This document shows, one piece after another, positions 8,743 to 19,016 of a stretch of 64,000 bases of DNA. Below the pieces are notes generated by a model, which was not told the DNA's origin, did no database searches, and saw only the letters and a list, made by a program, of their open reading frames with translations. The translations under genes were made by a program, and so were the position numbers. The DNA comes from Pseudomonas uvaldensis. GTDB taxonomy: Bacteria; Pseudomonadota; Gammaproteobacteria; Pseudomonadales; Pseudomonadaceae. The stretch is from the NCBI RefSeq assembly GCF_021271205.1, contig NZ_JAIWKS010000009.1:124001-188000 (forward strand), read 5' to 3'. Each line of letters starts with the position of its first letter. The stretch's first letter is position 1.

Positions 8743-10793
8743 GTGCTCAAGATTTTCTGGTTGAACTGGGCACTGAAGAACTGCCACCCAAAGCCCTGAA
8801 TACCCTGGCCGATGCGTTCCTGGCCGGCATCGACAAAGGCCTGCAAGCTGCCGGCCTGAATTTCGAAACCAAGCACGTCTACGCCGCGCCGCGTCGTCTG
8901 GCCGTGCTGATCACCGGCCTGGCGACCCAGCAGCCGGACCGCAGCATCAATCTCGATGGCCCGCCGCGCCAGGCCGCGTTCGATGCCGACGGCAACCCGA
9001 CCCAGGCCGCCATGGGCTTCGCCAAGAAGTGCGGCGTAGACCTGAGCGAAATCGACCAGAGCGGTCCAAAGCTGCGCTACAGCCAGAGCATCAAGGGCAA
9101 GCCGACCGCCAGCCTGTTGCCGACCATCGTCGAAGACTCCCTCAACGACTTGCCAATTCCCAAGCGCATGCGCTGGGCTGCGCGCAAGGAAGAGTTCGTG
9201 CGTCCGACCCAATGGCTGGTGATGCTGCTCGGTGACCAGGTCATCGATTGCACGATCCTGGCCCAGAAGGCCGGTCGCGACTCCCGTGGTCACCGTTTCC
9301 ATCACCCGCAAAGCGTGCGCATCACCTCGCCGGCCAACTACCTGGCCGACCTGCGGGCCGCCTACGTGCTGGCTGACGCCAACGAGCGCCGCGAGCTGAT
9401 CAGCAAGCGCACCGAAGAGCTGGCGACCCGTCAGGAAGGCACCGCCATCGTGCCGCCGGACCTGCTCGACGAAGTGACCGCCCTGGTGGAATGGCCTGTG
9501 CCGCTGGTGTGCTCGTTCGAGGAGCGTTTCCTTGAAGTGCCGCAAGAAGCCTTGATCACCACCATGCAGGACAACCAGAAGTACTTCTGCTTGCTGGACG
9601 CCGACGGCAAATTGCTGCCGCGCTTCATCACCGTGGCCAACATCGAGAGCAAGGACCCGCAGCAGATCATCGCAGGTAACGAGAAAGTCGTTCGCCCGCG
9701 CCTGACCGACGCCGAGTTCTTCTTCAAGCAAGACAAGAAGCAGCCGCTGGAAAGCTTCAACGAGCGCCTGCAGAGCGTGGTTTTCCAGGAAAAACTCGGC
9801 AGCGTCTACGACAAGGCCGAGCGTGTGTCGAAGCTGGCGGCGTTCATTGCCCCGCGCATCGGCGGCGACGCCCAGCGTGCGGCCCGTGCCGGCATTCTGT
9901 CCAAGTGCGACCTGTCCACCGAAATGGTCGGTGAGTTCCCGGAGATGCAAGGCGTCGCCGGCTACTACTACGCCCTCAACGACGGCGAGCCACAAGACGT
10001 GGCCCTGGCCCTGAACGAGCAATACATGCCTCGCGGTGCCGGCGCTGAACTGCCAAGCACCTTGACCGGTGCGGCCGTGGCGATTGCCGACAAGCTCGAC
10101 ACCTTGGTCGGCATCTTCGGCATCGGCATGCTGCCCACCGGCAGCAAGGACCCGTATGCCCTGCGCCGCGCGGCCCTGGGCGTGCTGCGGATCCTGATCG
10201 ACAAGCAACTGGACCTGGACCTGAACGAAGCGGTGGCCTTCGCCGTCAACGCGTTCGGCAGCAAGGTCAAGGCCGCCGGCCTGGCCGATGCGGTGCTGGA
10301 ATTCATCTTCGACCGCCTGCGTGCGCGTTATGAAGACGAAGGCGTCGATGTCGCGACCTACCTGTCGGTGCGTGCCCTGAAGCCGGGCTCGGCCCTGGAT
10401 TTCGACCAGCGCGTACAGGCGGTGCAAGCCTTCCGCAAACTGCCCGAAGCGGCGGCATTGGCGGCGGTGAACAAGCGTGTGTCGAACCTGCTGAGCAAGG
10501 CAGAAGGCAACATCGCGGCCACCGTCGAAGCCAAGTACTTCGACAACGCCAACGAGTTCTCCCTGTACTCGGCGATCCAACAGGCGGACCAGGCGGTCCA
10601 GCCAATGGCAGCGGCACGTCAGTACAGCGAAACCCTGGCGCGCCTGGCAGCATTGCGTGAGCCGGTAGATGCGTTCTTCGAAGCAGTGATGGTCAATGCC
10701 GAAGATACCAACGTGCGGGCCAACCGTTACGCGCTGCTGGCGCGCCTGCGCGGCTTGTTCCTCGGCGTCGCCGACATTTCGCTGCTGGGGTAA
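8739..10793 (+). CDS. glyS: Glycine--tRNA ligase beta subunit
   Basis: A 684-residue beta subunit with the family start (DFLVELGTEELPPKAL). It has the YAAPRRLAVLI stretch, an HD-like central part and a C-terminal anticodon-binding DALR region ending in LRGLFLGVADISLLG. It binds tRNA-Gly and partners with GlyQ. It overlaps glyQ by four bases and is followed after three bases by gmhB. A long reading frame on the opposite strand is a codon-bias shadow. Confidence 0.98.
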   Translation: MSAQDFLVELGTEELPPKALNTLADAFLAGIDKGLQAAGLNFETKHVYAAPRRLAVLITGLATQQPDRSINLDGPPRQAAFDADGNPTQAAMGFAKKCGVDLSEIDQSGPKLRYSQSIKGKPTASLLPTIVEDSLNDLPIPKRMRWAARKEEFVRPTQWLVMLLGDQVIDCTILAQKAGRDSRGHRFHHPQSVRITSPANYLADLRAAYVLADANERRELISKRTEELATRQEGTAIVPPDLLDEVTALVEWPVPLVCSFEERFLEVPQEALITTMQDNQKYFCLLDADGKLLPRFITVANIESKDPQQIIAGNEKVVRPRLTDAEFFFKQDKKQPLESFNERLQSVVFQEKLGSVYDKAERVSKLAAFIAPRIGGDAQRAARAGILSKCDLSTEMVGEFPEMQGVAGYYYALNDGEPQDVALALNEQYMPRGAGAELPSTLTGAAVAIADKLDTLVGIFGIGMLPTGSKDPYALRRAALGVLRILIDKQLDLDLNEAVAFAVNAFGSKVKAAGLADAVLEFIFDRLRARYEDEGVDVATYLSVRALKPGSALDFDQRVQAVQAFRKLPEAAALAAVNKRVSNLLSKAEGNIAATVEAKYFDNANEFSLYSAIQQADQAVQPMAAARQYSETLARLAALREPVDAFFEAVMVNAEDTNVRANRYALLARLRGLFLGVADISLLG

Positions 10794-10796
10794 CCA

Positions 10797-11330
10797 TTGA
10801 AACTGCTGATTCTCGATCGGGACGGGGTGATCAATCACGACTCCGACGCTTACATCAAATCGGTAGAGGAGTGGCTGCCGATCCCTGGCTCGATCGAAGC
10901 CATCGCGCAGTTGAGCAAGGCCGGCTGGACGGTGGCGGTTGCCACCAACCAGTCGGGCATCGCTCGCGGTTACTATGACCTCGCGGTCCTCGATGCCATG
11001 CATGAGCGCTTGCGCGCCCTGGTGGCGGAGCAGGGCGGCGAAGTCGGGTTGATCGTCTATTGCCCCCACGGGCCAGACGAAGGCTGCGATTGTCGCAAGC
11101 CCAAGCCGGGCATGCTCAAAGCTATCGCCGCGCATTATGACGTGGCGCTGTCGGGTGTGTGGTTCGTCGGCGATAGCCTCGGTGACCTGGAAGCGGCCAA
11201 GGCCGTCGATTGTCAGCCAGTTTTGGTAAAGACCGGGAAAGGCGAAAAGACTCTGGGCAAGACCCTACCGGTGGGCACCTTGATTTTTGACGACCTGGCG
11301 GCGGTTGCCGCTGAACTTATCCACAATTAG
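10797..11330 (+). CDS. gmhB: D-glycero-beta-D-manno-heptose-1,7-bisphosphate 7-phosphatase
   Basis: A 177-residue HAD-superfamily phosphatase starting at TTG 10797, three bases after glyS. The motifs are DRDGVIN (nucleophile DxD), TNQSGIARG, the Cys/His zinc cluster (YCPHGPDEGCDCRKPKPG) and VGDSLGDLEAA. It removes the 7-phosphate in the ADP-heptose route for LPS inner core. The position after glyS matches P. aeruginosa PA0006-PA0008. An exact DnaA 9-mer sits across its last codons (11317-11325). Confidence 0.96.
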   Translation: MKLLILDRDGVINHDSDAYIKSVEEWLPIPGSIEAIAQLSKAGWTVAVATNQSGIARGYYDLAVLDAMHERLRALVAEQGGEVGLIVYCPHGPDEGCDCRKPKPGMLKAIAAHYDVALSGVWFVGDSLGDLEAAKAVDCQPVLVKTGKGEKTLGKTLPVGTLIFDDLAAVAAELIHN

Positions 11331-11410
11331 AGCTCCCAAGGCATCCTGATCAAGGACGGTTGGGTAAGCGCTTAAACAGTCGGGCTCTGCCCGCAACGGT
11401 AAATGCCGCT

Positions 11411-12190
11411 ATGTCGATATCGCAGGCCATCAGATCTTTTCTCTTTTACCTGCTGTTGGGCACCAGTTCCTTGCTGTGGTGCTCCTTGAGTTTTTTTGTC
11501 GCGCCTTTCATGTCGTTCAAGGCGCGCTACCGTTTCATCAACGTGTACTGGTGCCGTTGCGCACTGTGGCTGAGCAAAGTGTTCCTGGGCATCCGCTATG
11601 AAGTGAAGGGCGCCGAAAACGTGCCGGACCGGCCCTGTGTCATTCAGTCCAATCACCAGAGCACTTGGGAAACGTTCTTTCTCTCGGCCTATTTCGAGCC
11701 TATGAGCCAAGTGCTCAAGCGTGAACTGCTGTTCGTGCCGTTTTTCGGCTGGGCCATGGCCATGCTTCGCCCGATCGCCATTGATCGCGACAACCCCAAG
11801 GCGGCGCTCAAGATTGTCGCGAAGAAGGGTGACGAGTTGCTCAAGGACAATGTCTGGGTGCTGATTTTTCCCGAGGGGACCCGCGTGCCCTATGGAACGA
11901 TGGGCAAGTTTTCCCGCAGTGGTTCGGCATTGGCGGTCAATGCCAACCTGCCGGTGCTGCCGATTGCACACAATGCCGGCAAATTCTGGCCCAAGACGGG
12001 CTGGATCAGGAAGCCAGGACTCATCACCGTGGTGATCGGCGCACCCCTGTACGCCGAAGGCAGCGGGCCTCGCGCCATTGCCGATCTCAACGACCGCGTC
12101 CAGGCCTGGAATGAACAGGCACAGCGGGAAATGGGTTCATTGCCTTCCGCCCCGGAACCATCAGCGGCCACGGACCAGATCGCTGTCTGA
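11411..12190 (+). CDS. plsC: 1-acyl-sn-glycerol-3-phosphate acyltransferase
   Basis: A 259-residue inner-membrane enzyme. ATG 11411 is preferred because it starts the conserved MSISQAIRSFLFYLLL anchor; an in-frame TTG at 11360 would add 17 unrelated residues. The catalytic block is NHQSTWET, an HX4E form in place of the usual HX4D. It is followed by the phosphate-binding FPEGTR motif and a PVLPIAHNAG segment. It makes phosphatidic acid from lysophosphatidic acid. P. aeruginosa calls the syntenic gene lptA; HdtS of P. fluorescens F113 belongs to this family. Confidence 0.93.
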   Translation: MSISQAIRSFLFYLLLGTSSLLWCSLSFFVAPFMSFKARYRFINVYWCRCALWLSKVFLGIRYEVKGAENVPDRPCVIQSNHQSTWETFFLSAYFEPMSQVLKRELLFVPFFGWAMAMLRPIAIDRDNPKAALKIVAKKGDELLKDNVWVLIFPEGTRVPYGTMGKFSRSGSALAVNANLPVLPIAHNAGKFWPKTGWIRKPGLITVVIGAPLYAEGSGPRAIADLNDRVQAWNEQAQREMGSLPSAPEPSAATDQIAV

Positions 12191-12346
12191 TTTCTGTGGA
12201 TAAGCTGTGTACCGTTTTTTCTGAAAGCGTTGTATTTTTTGCATAACTTGCTGTTTTTTATACATATTTCTTAAACACATAAAACACCGGTGTAGGTGCA
12301 TAAGTTTTTTATAGCACCGCGCCGGTGCTGCCGATGGTTAAGTTTT
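12191..12346. other. AT-rich gap between convergent plsC and histidine kinase genes
   Basis: This 156-base gap is much richer in A/T than its surroundings, with several T-runs and one exact DnaA 9-mer (12195-12203). A perfect 7-bp hairpin AGCACCG-CGC-CGGTGCT lies at 12314-12330, but it has no T-run on the proper side for either strand. No gene is seen. Confidence 0.5.
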
Positions 12347-13864
12347 TCAGGCCTCCAGCAACGGCAAACCCAGGCTGAACGTTGTACCTTCGCCCACCAC
12401 ACTGCGACATTCGATTCGCCCCTCATGCCGATCCACCACGGCCTTGACCATCGACAGCCCGAGGCCCATGCCATCCACTCCGTGGGCCGACGAGAAGCGC
12501 CGATACTGGCTGAACAGATCCGGCAATTCCTCCGGCCCGATGCCTTTGCCCTGATCGATGAGCTCACAGCCCAGCCAACCCTCCGCGCACCGAACCTGCA
12601 GGACCACGCGAGAGGCGGGCGGGCTGTACTTGATGGCATTTTCCAGCAGATTGAACAGCGCACGGGTCAGCAAGGACTGGTCCGCCCTTACCATCGCTTC
12701 CTCATCGTCAATGTCGTGGCTCAACTGGATGCGCTTGGCCTGGGCAAGCGGCAGGGCCTGATCAAGCACATCCAGGATCAGCATCGCGAACAGTGTGGGG
12801 CGAAACTGGTAGACCTCCGATTCGGCCCTCGCCAATTGCACAAAGCCGTCGGTCAGCGCCAGGGCGCGTCGTACCTGACGCTCGATCTGCTCGAACACCG
12901 GTTGAGCCCCGCCGTCCTCATGCCGCTGCACATCCAGCAGCGCCAGGATCGCCGAGTGCGGCGCACGCAGGTCATGGGACAGGAAGCGCAGCATGATATT
13001 GCGCTGCGCCTCGGCTTCACGTTCAGCGCTCAGATCGATGAGACTGAGTAACCAACCGATCGGCACATCGCCGTCAACCGGTAACAGCGGTTCACGCTCC
13101 AGGCGCAGGCTGCGCTCGCGCACATCGCGAAACTCCAGCAACGGCAGTGTGGATAACCTGTGCGAGCAGTCCTGCGCCAACCCCGGGTAACCCAGTTGGA
13201 TCAGTTGCTCCAGTACTTCTCCGCCCGCCAGGGCATGACCGAAGAGCTCGCGCGCCTTTCGGTTGCCCAGCAGGATACGCCCTTGAGGATCGCTGATCAG
13301 GGTCGCCACGGGCAGGTGTTCCAGGCCATCGGCAATGAAGCGGCGAGTATCCCGCGTCCGGCCCATGGCCTGCTCCAGAGCCAGAATCTGGCTTTGTAAG
13401 CGATCACTACCGGTGTACGGCACCCGACGGCGCTCCGGGAATACCTTGGGCTCGGCGTCCAGGCGCGCCAGCTCCCAGCCGAAATAAGCCAACACCACGC
13501 TCAGGCGCCGCCAGTTCCATATCAGGTAGCCGAACAGCATGCCCAGCACGCTCGCCAACGGCGACCACCATTCACCCTCGGCTCCCAGCACGGCGCTGAT
13601 CAGCAGCGCCAGGCTCATTCCACCCACGGTCGTCCACAGCGCCAGATGCGGGCGCAGCAGCATCAACCCCAGCACACCGGCCACCAGGCAGACCGACACC
13701 AACGCCGCACCGAATCCGTTGCGAGTCGGTTGGGCGCTGAATGACAACAACGCCGTCAACGGCAATAGCAACAAACTTATCCACAACCATTCCCGCACCC
13801 ACTGCCGAAACAAACGTTGGGCCTGGGTCGGTTCACGGCTTTCCCGGCGGCGCTGATGACTCAT
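12347..13864 (-). CDS. Membrane sensor histidine kinase with PAS domain
   Basis: A 505-residue kinase from ATG 13864 (an in-frame GTG two codons earlier is possible). Order: about four to five membrane segments (residues ~25-130) with almost no periplasmic loop; a PAS-like domain (~180-270, VATLISDPQGRILLGNRKARELF); the phospho-acceptor H-box FLSHDLRAPHS near residue 297; and a HATPase domain with N-box LLENAIKYSPP and G-boxes DQGKGIG and GMGLGLSMV. With so little outside the membrane, it may sense a membrane or cytosolic signal. It is divergent from the OmpR-type regulator at 14087, its evident partner. Confidence 0.93.
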   Translation of the reverse strand: MSHQRRRESREPTQAQRLFRQWVREWLWISLLLLPLTALLSFSAQPTRNGFGAALVSVCLVAGVLGLMLLRPHLALWTTVGGMSLALLISAVLGAEGEWWSPLASVLGMLFGYLIWNWRRLSVVLAYFGWELARLDAEPKVFPERRRVPYTGSDRLQSQILALEQAMGRTRDTRRFIADGLEHLPVATLISDPQGRILLGNRKARELFGHALAGGEVLEQLIQLGYPGLAQDCSHRLSTLPLLEFRDVRERSLRLEREPLLPVDGDVPIGWLLSLIDLSAEREAEAQRNIMLRFLSHDLRAPHSAILALLDVQRHEDGGAQPVFEQIERQVRRALALTDGFVQLARAESEVYQFRPTLFAMLILDVLDQALPLAQAKRIQLSHDIDDEEAMVRADQSLLTRALFNLLENAIKYSPPASRVVLQVRCAEGWLGCELIDQGKGIGPEELPDLFSQYRRFSSAHGVDGMGLGLSMVKAVVDRHEGRIECRSVVGEGTTFSLGLPLLEA

Positions 13865-13903
13865 AAACACCCAGGACGAAGGGAACAGGAGGAGGTTTTA
13901 TTC

Positions 13904-13948
13904 ATGGCGATTCAAGGGACCGGCAAACTGCGAAGCCCAAGACTATAG
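13904..13948 (+). CDS. Possible 14-residue leader peptide
   Basis: An ATG at 13904 follows a very strong Shine-Dalgarno run AGGAGGAGG (13887-13895) by eight bases. It opens a 14-codon frame (MAIQGTGKLRSPRL) closed by TAG. It lies between the divergent kinase and the response regulator and points toward the latter, 138 bases upstream of it. It may be a regulatory leader or a chance frame; there is no homology evidence. Confidence 0.25.
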   Translation: MAIQGTGKLRSPRL

Positions 13949-14086
13949 CGGACTCGATGGTGGCGTGCTGCAGCCTTTCCCTAGACGACATGAGCCGGTA
14001 TTGTCGCAGCCTGCGACAGTAGGCCGAGCCCACTTGCGTGGCCGCCCGAGGATGTCCGTCAGTTTCGAAATCAAGGAATCGCATGC

Positions 14087-14821
14087 ATGCGTGTCGCCAT
14101 ACTGGATGACGAACCGGCTGAATTGCGCCGGGTGGAACAGACACTGCTACAAATCCCCGGCAGGGGCGAGCAAGCCTGGACCCTGCACAGCTTCGAACGG
14201 GGCGAAGACCTGCTGCGACAGCTGCGTAGGGAGACGTTCGACCTGTTGATCCTCGACTGGCAGGTGCCCGACATCAGCGGGTTGTCGCTGCTGCGCTGGA
14301 CGCGCGAACACATGGACTCCCCCCCGGCCGCCATCATGCTCACCAGCCGTGACGGCGAGCACGACATCGTCCAGGCCCTCAATACCGGCGCCGATGATTA
14401 TGTGAGCAAACCCTTCAGACCCAACGAACTCAAGGCCAGGGTCAACGCCGTGTTGCGCCGCCACAACCTGCTACGTGCTCCGGCCAGCGACGTATTGGTG
14501 TTCAACGACCTGGCATTCGACGACGCCGAACTGACCGTCACCCGCGCAGGTGTCCCCATCAACCTGACCGAACGGGAATATCGCCTGGCCCGCTGTCTCT
14601 TCTCCAACCTGGGGCGTCCACTGTCCCGTGAGTACTTCTATGAACGTTTTTGGACCCACGAGGAAATGACCTCGTCCCGTCCGCTGGATACGCATATCTA
14701 TCGCCTACGCAACAAACTCGGGCTGACGGCGGATCGCGGTTGGCAGTTACTGACGATTTATGGGTATGGGTATCGCCTGGAAAGCGTGGCGGTGGGAAGT
14801 GAAACGACGGTGGCGAGTTAG
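14087..14821 (+). CDS. OmpR-family response regulator
   Basis: A 244-residue regulator. The receiver domain (residues ~1-120) has the acidic pair DD at 7-8, the phospho-acceptor Asp57 in LLILDWQVPD, Thr/Ser in MLTSRDG and Lys in VSKPF. The C-terminal winged helix (~140-232) shows LTEREYRLARCLFSNLGRPLSREY and THIYRLRNKLGL, as in OmpR/PhoB proteins. It should be phosphorylated by the divergent kinase. Its target genes are unknown; the nearby permease gene is convergent and so not in the same operon. Confidence 0.95.
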   Translation: MRVAILDDEPAELRRVEQTLLQIPGRGEQAWTLHSFERGEDLLRQLRRETFDLLILDWQVPDISGLSLLRWTREHMDSPPAAIMLTSRDGEHDIVQALNTGADDYVSKPFRPNELKARVNAVLRRHNLLRAPASDVLVFNDLAFDDAELTVTRAGVPINLTEREYRLARCLFSNLGRPLSREYFYERFWTHEEMTSSRPLDTHIYRLRNKLGLTADRGWQLLTIYGYGYRLESVAVGSETTVAS

Positions 14822-14832
14822 AAGACGCTTAA

Positions 14833-14865
14833 CGAAAAGGCCAGCGCAAATGCGTGGCCTTTTCG
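14833..14865. terminator. Bidirectional terminator between response regulator and gabP
   Basis: A CGAAAAGGCCA arm pairs with TGGCCTTTTCG around a short GC-rich loop. It sits between the convergent 3' ends of the regulator and permease genes and has A/T runs on both arms. Confidence 0.85.
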
Positions 14866-14894
14866 TCGGGTCAGATCAGCCGTGGCGAATCAGC

Positions 14895-16289
14895 TCACTG
14901 GGCCATCTGTAGCCCCTTGTCGGCCTTTGCGACCCGACGACGCTGCAACAGCAGCCCGGACGCTACGACCAACACGCTGAGCAGACCGGTGGAGAGGATC
15001 TCCACACGATGGGCTTCCTGGAACAGCATGATGGTCAACGCCCCGACGATGAACACGATCACCGCGTAGGTCAGCCCAGGGAACAACCACATGCTGAAGG
15101 CGATTTTCTCCCCACGCGCCATGCGTTGCTTGCGCATGCGCAGTTGCGAAAAGGCAATCACCAGGTACACCAACAGGGCAATAGCGCCGGAGCTGGCGAG
15201 CAGGAACTCGAAGACCGCCGCTGGCGCCACGTAGTTGGCGAATACCGTCAGGAAGGCAGCGCCGGTAGAGAGCATTACCGCCCAGTAAGGCGTGCCGCCC
15301 TTGTTGGTGCGCTGGGACACCGCCGGCGCATCGCCGCGCTTGCCCAGCGAGAACATCATGCGCGAAGCCGTGTAGAGCGCCGAGTTCAGACAGCTGGTGA
15401 CCGCGACCAACACCACGATATCGACGATCAGCTTGGCATTCGGGATGCCCATGCGCTCAAGCACCGTCTGGTAGGAACCCACGCTGGCGAGCATCGGGTC
15501 ATTCCAAGGCACCAAGGCGACGACCATGAAGATGGACACAAGATAGAACAAGCCGATCCGCCAGATCACCGAGTTGGTAGCCTTGGAAATCTGCTGGCCA
15601 GGGTTCTTCGATTCAGCCGCCGCGATGGTCACGATCTCGGTGCCCATGAACGAGAACATCGTGGTGAGGATGGCCCCCAGCACCGCGCCCATGCCGTTGG
15701 GCAGGAAGCCTTGGGTATCGAACAAATGCGAAACACCGCTGACCTGACTGGTGGGCAACAGGCCAAAGATCGCCATCGCACCCAAGACGATGAAACCAAT
15801 GATCGCGATGACCTTGACCAAGGCGAACCAGAACTCGAACTCGCCGTAATTCTTCACGCTGAACAGGTTGGTGACCGTCAGCAGCAGGGTGATGACCAGG
15901 GTGAAGGCCCAGATGGCCACGTCCGGGAACCAGGCATGCAGGATGGTCGCGGCAGCGTTGGCTTCCAATGGAATGACCAGCACCCAGAACCACCAGTAGA
16001 GCCAACCGATGGTGAAACCGGCCCAACGGCCAATCGCCCGATCAGCGTAAGTCGAAAAAGAGCCGGTATCCGGCGAAGCCACCGCCATCTCGCCCAGCAT
16101 GCGCATGACCAACACCACCAACGCACCGGCAGCTGCATAGGCCAACAGCACAGCCGGCCCGGCCGCGGCGATAGCGTGGCCGGAGCCTACGAAAAGGCCA
16201 GCTCCGATCACGCCAGCGATGGAGAGCATCGTCACATGACGGGGCTTTAGCCCTTGCTCCAGATTATTGGAAGCTTGCGTACCACTCAT
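14895..16289 (-). CDS. gabP: Amino acid permease of the APC family, GABA permease type
   Basis: A 464-residue transporter with about 12 membrane spans. The conserved opening LKPRHVTMLSIAGVIGAGLFVG, the GALVVLVMRMLGEMAV segment and FSFMGTEIVTIAAAES place it in the amino acid transporter subfamily of APC, closest in pattern to GabP. It imports a neutral or gamma-amino acid with protons. GABA specificity is an inference, since related permeases for other substrates look alike. It lies between the two-component system and gyrB. Confidence 0.85.
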   Translation of the reverse strand: MSGTQASNNLEQGLKPRHVTMLSIAGVIGAGLFVGSGHAIAAAGPAVLLAYAAAGALVVLVMRMLGEMAVASPDTGSFSTYADRAIGRWAGFTIGWLYWWFWVLVIPLEANAAATILHAWFPDVAIWAFTLVITLLLTVTNLFSVKNYGEFEFWFALVKVIAIIGFIVLGAMAIFGLLPTSQVSGVSHLFDTQGFLPNGMGAVLGAILTTMFSFMGTEIVTIAAAESKNPGQQISKATNSVIWRIGLFYLVSIFMVVALVPWNDPMLASVGSYQTVLERMGIPNAKLIVDIVVLVAVTSCLNSALYTASRMMFSLGKRGDAPAVSQRTNKGGTPYWAVMLSTGAAFLTVFANYVAPAAVFEFLLASSGAIALLVYLVIAFSQLRMRKQRMARGEKIAFSMWLFPGLTYAVIVFIVGALTIMLFQEAHRVEILSTGLLSVLVVASGLLLQRRRVAKADKGLQMAQ

Positions 16290-16532
16290 TGAGACTACCC
16301 TTGGTATTGAATTTATTCGTACCGCCTCTTGCCATCGTCTTCTGTAAATTTAAAAAAACGATGTGTTGTTTATTCAGCACGCAAGTTTTACGCCAAAAAA
16401 CCTGAAGTCCAGTAGTTCCGGGGGTATCGGCGATATGCAAGCTATTGAGAATGAAGGCTTTGTGCCAAGGTGTTACCGGGTTACCCGGTTTTTGACCGTC
16501 GGGTCTGTGAAGAGAGCACCTATTCAGGGCGT
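16290..16532. other. gabP upstream region
   Basis: About 240 bases without a convincing gene. It should hold the gabP promoter. A compact palindrome ACCGGGTTACCCGGT followed by a short T-run lies near 16473-16493 and could be an operator or a weak rightward terminator. Confidence 0.4.
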
Positions 16533-16567
16533 AAAAAAAAGCCAACGCTGGGCGTTGGCTTTTTTTG
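16533..16567. terminator. Bidirectional terminator after gyrB
   Basis: AGCCAACGC pairs with GCGTTGGCT, with eight A on the left and seven T on the right. It ends the leftward dnaA-dnaN-recF-gyrB transcript and can also stop rightward transcription. Confidence 0.9.
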
Positions 16568-16593
16568 TCAGGTGAAGTGCCGCCGAAGGAGGA

Positions 16594-19011
<2,418 letters not shown>

Positions 19012-19016
19012 TGCCT

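Noticed and set aside
7708..8787. In-frame upstream extension of tag across glyQ
   Set aside because: It is antisense to glyQ; ATG 7707 gives the exact Tag N-terminus with its zinc-binding Cys.
8652..11135. Long open frame (about 827 codons) on the minus strand opposite glyS and gmhB
   Set aside because: It lies antisense to two certain genes, has low-complexity H/Q/R/V-rich composition and no domain; it is a GC-bias shadow. The same applies to long antisense frames opposite yidC, rsmG-parB, atpH-atpA, atpD and gabP.
12314..12330. Perfect 7-bp hairpin between plsC and the kinase gene as a terminator
   Set aside because: The T-run precedes the stem on the plus strand and there is none after it on either strand, so it does not fit an intrinsic terminator.
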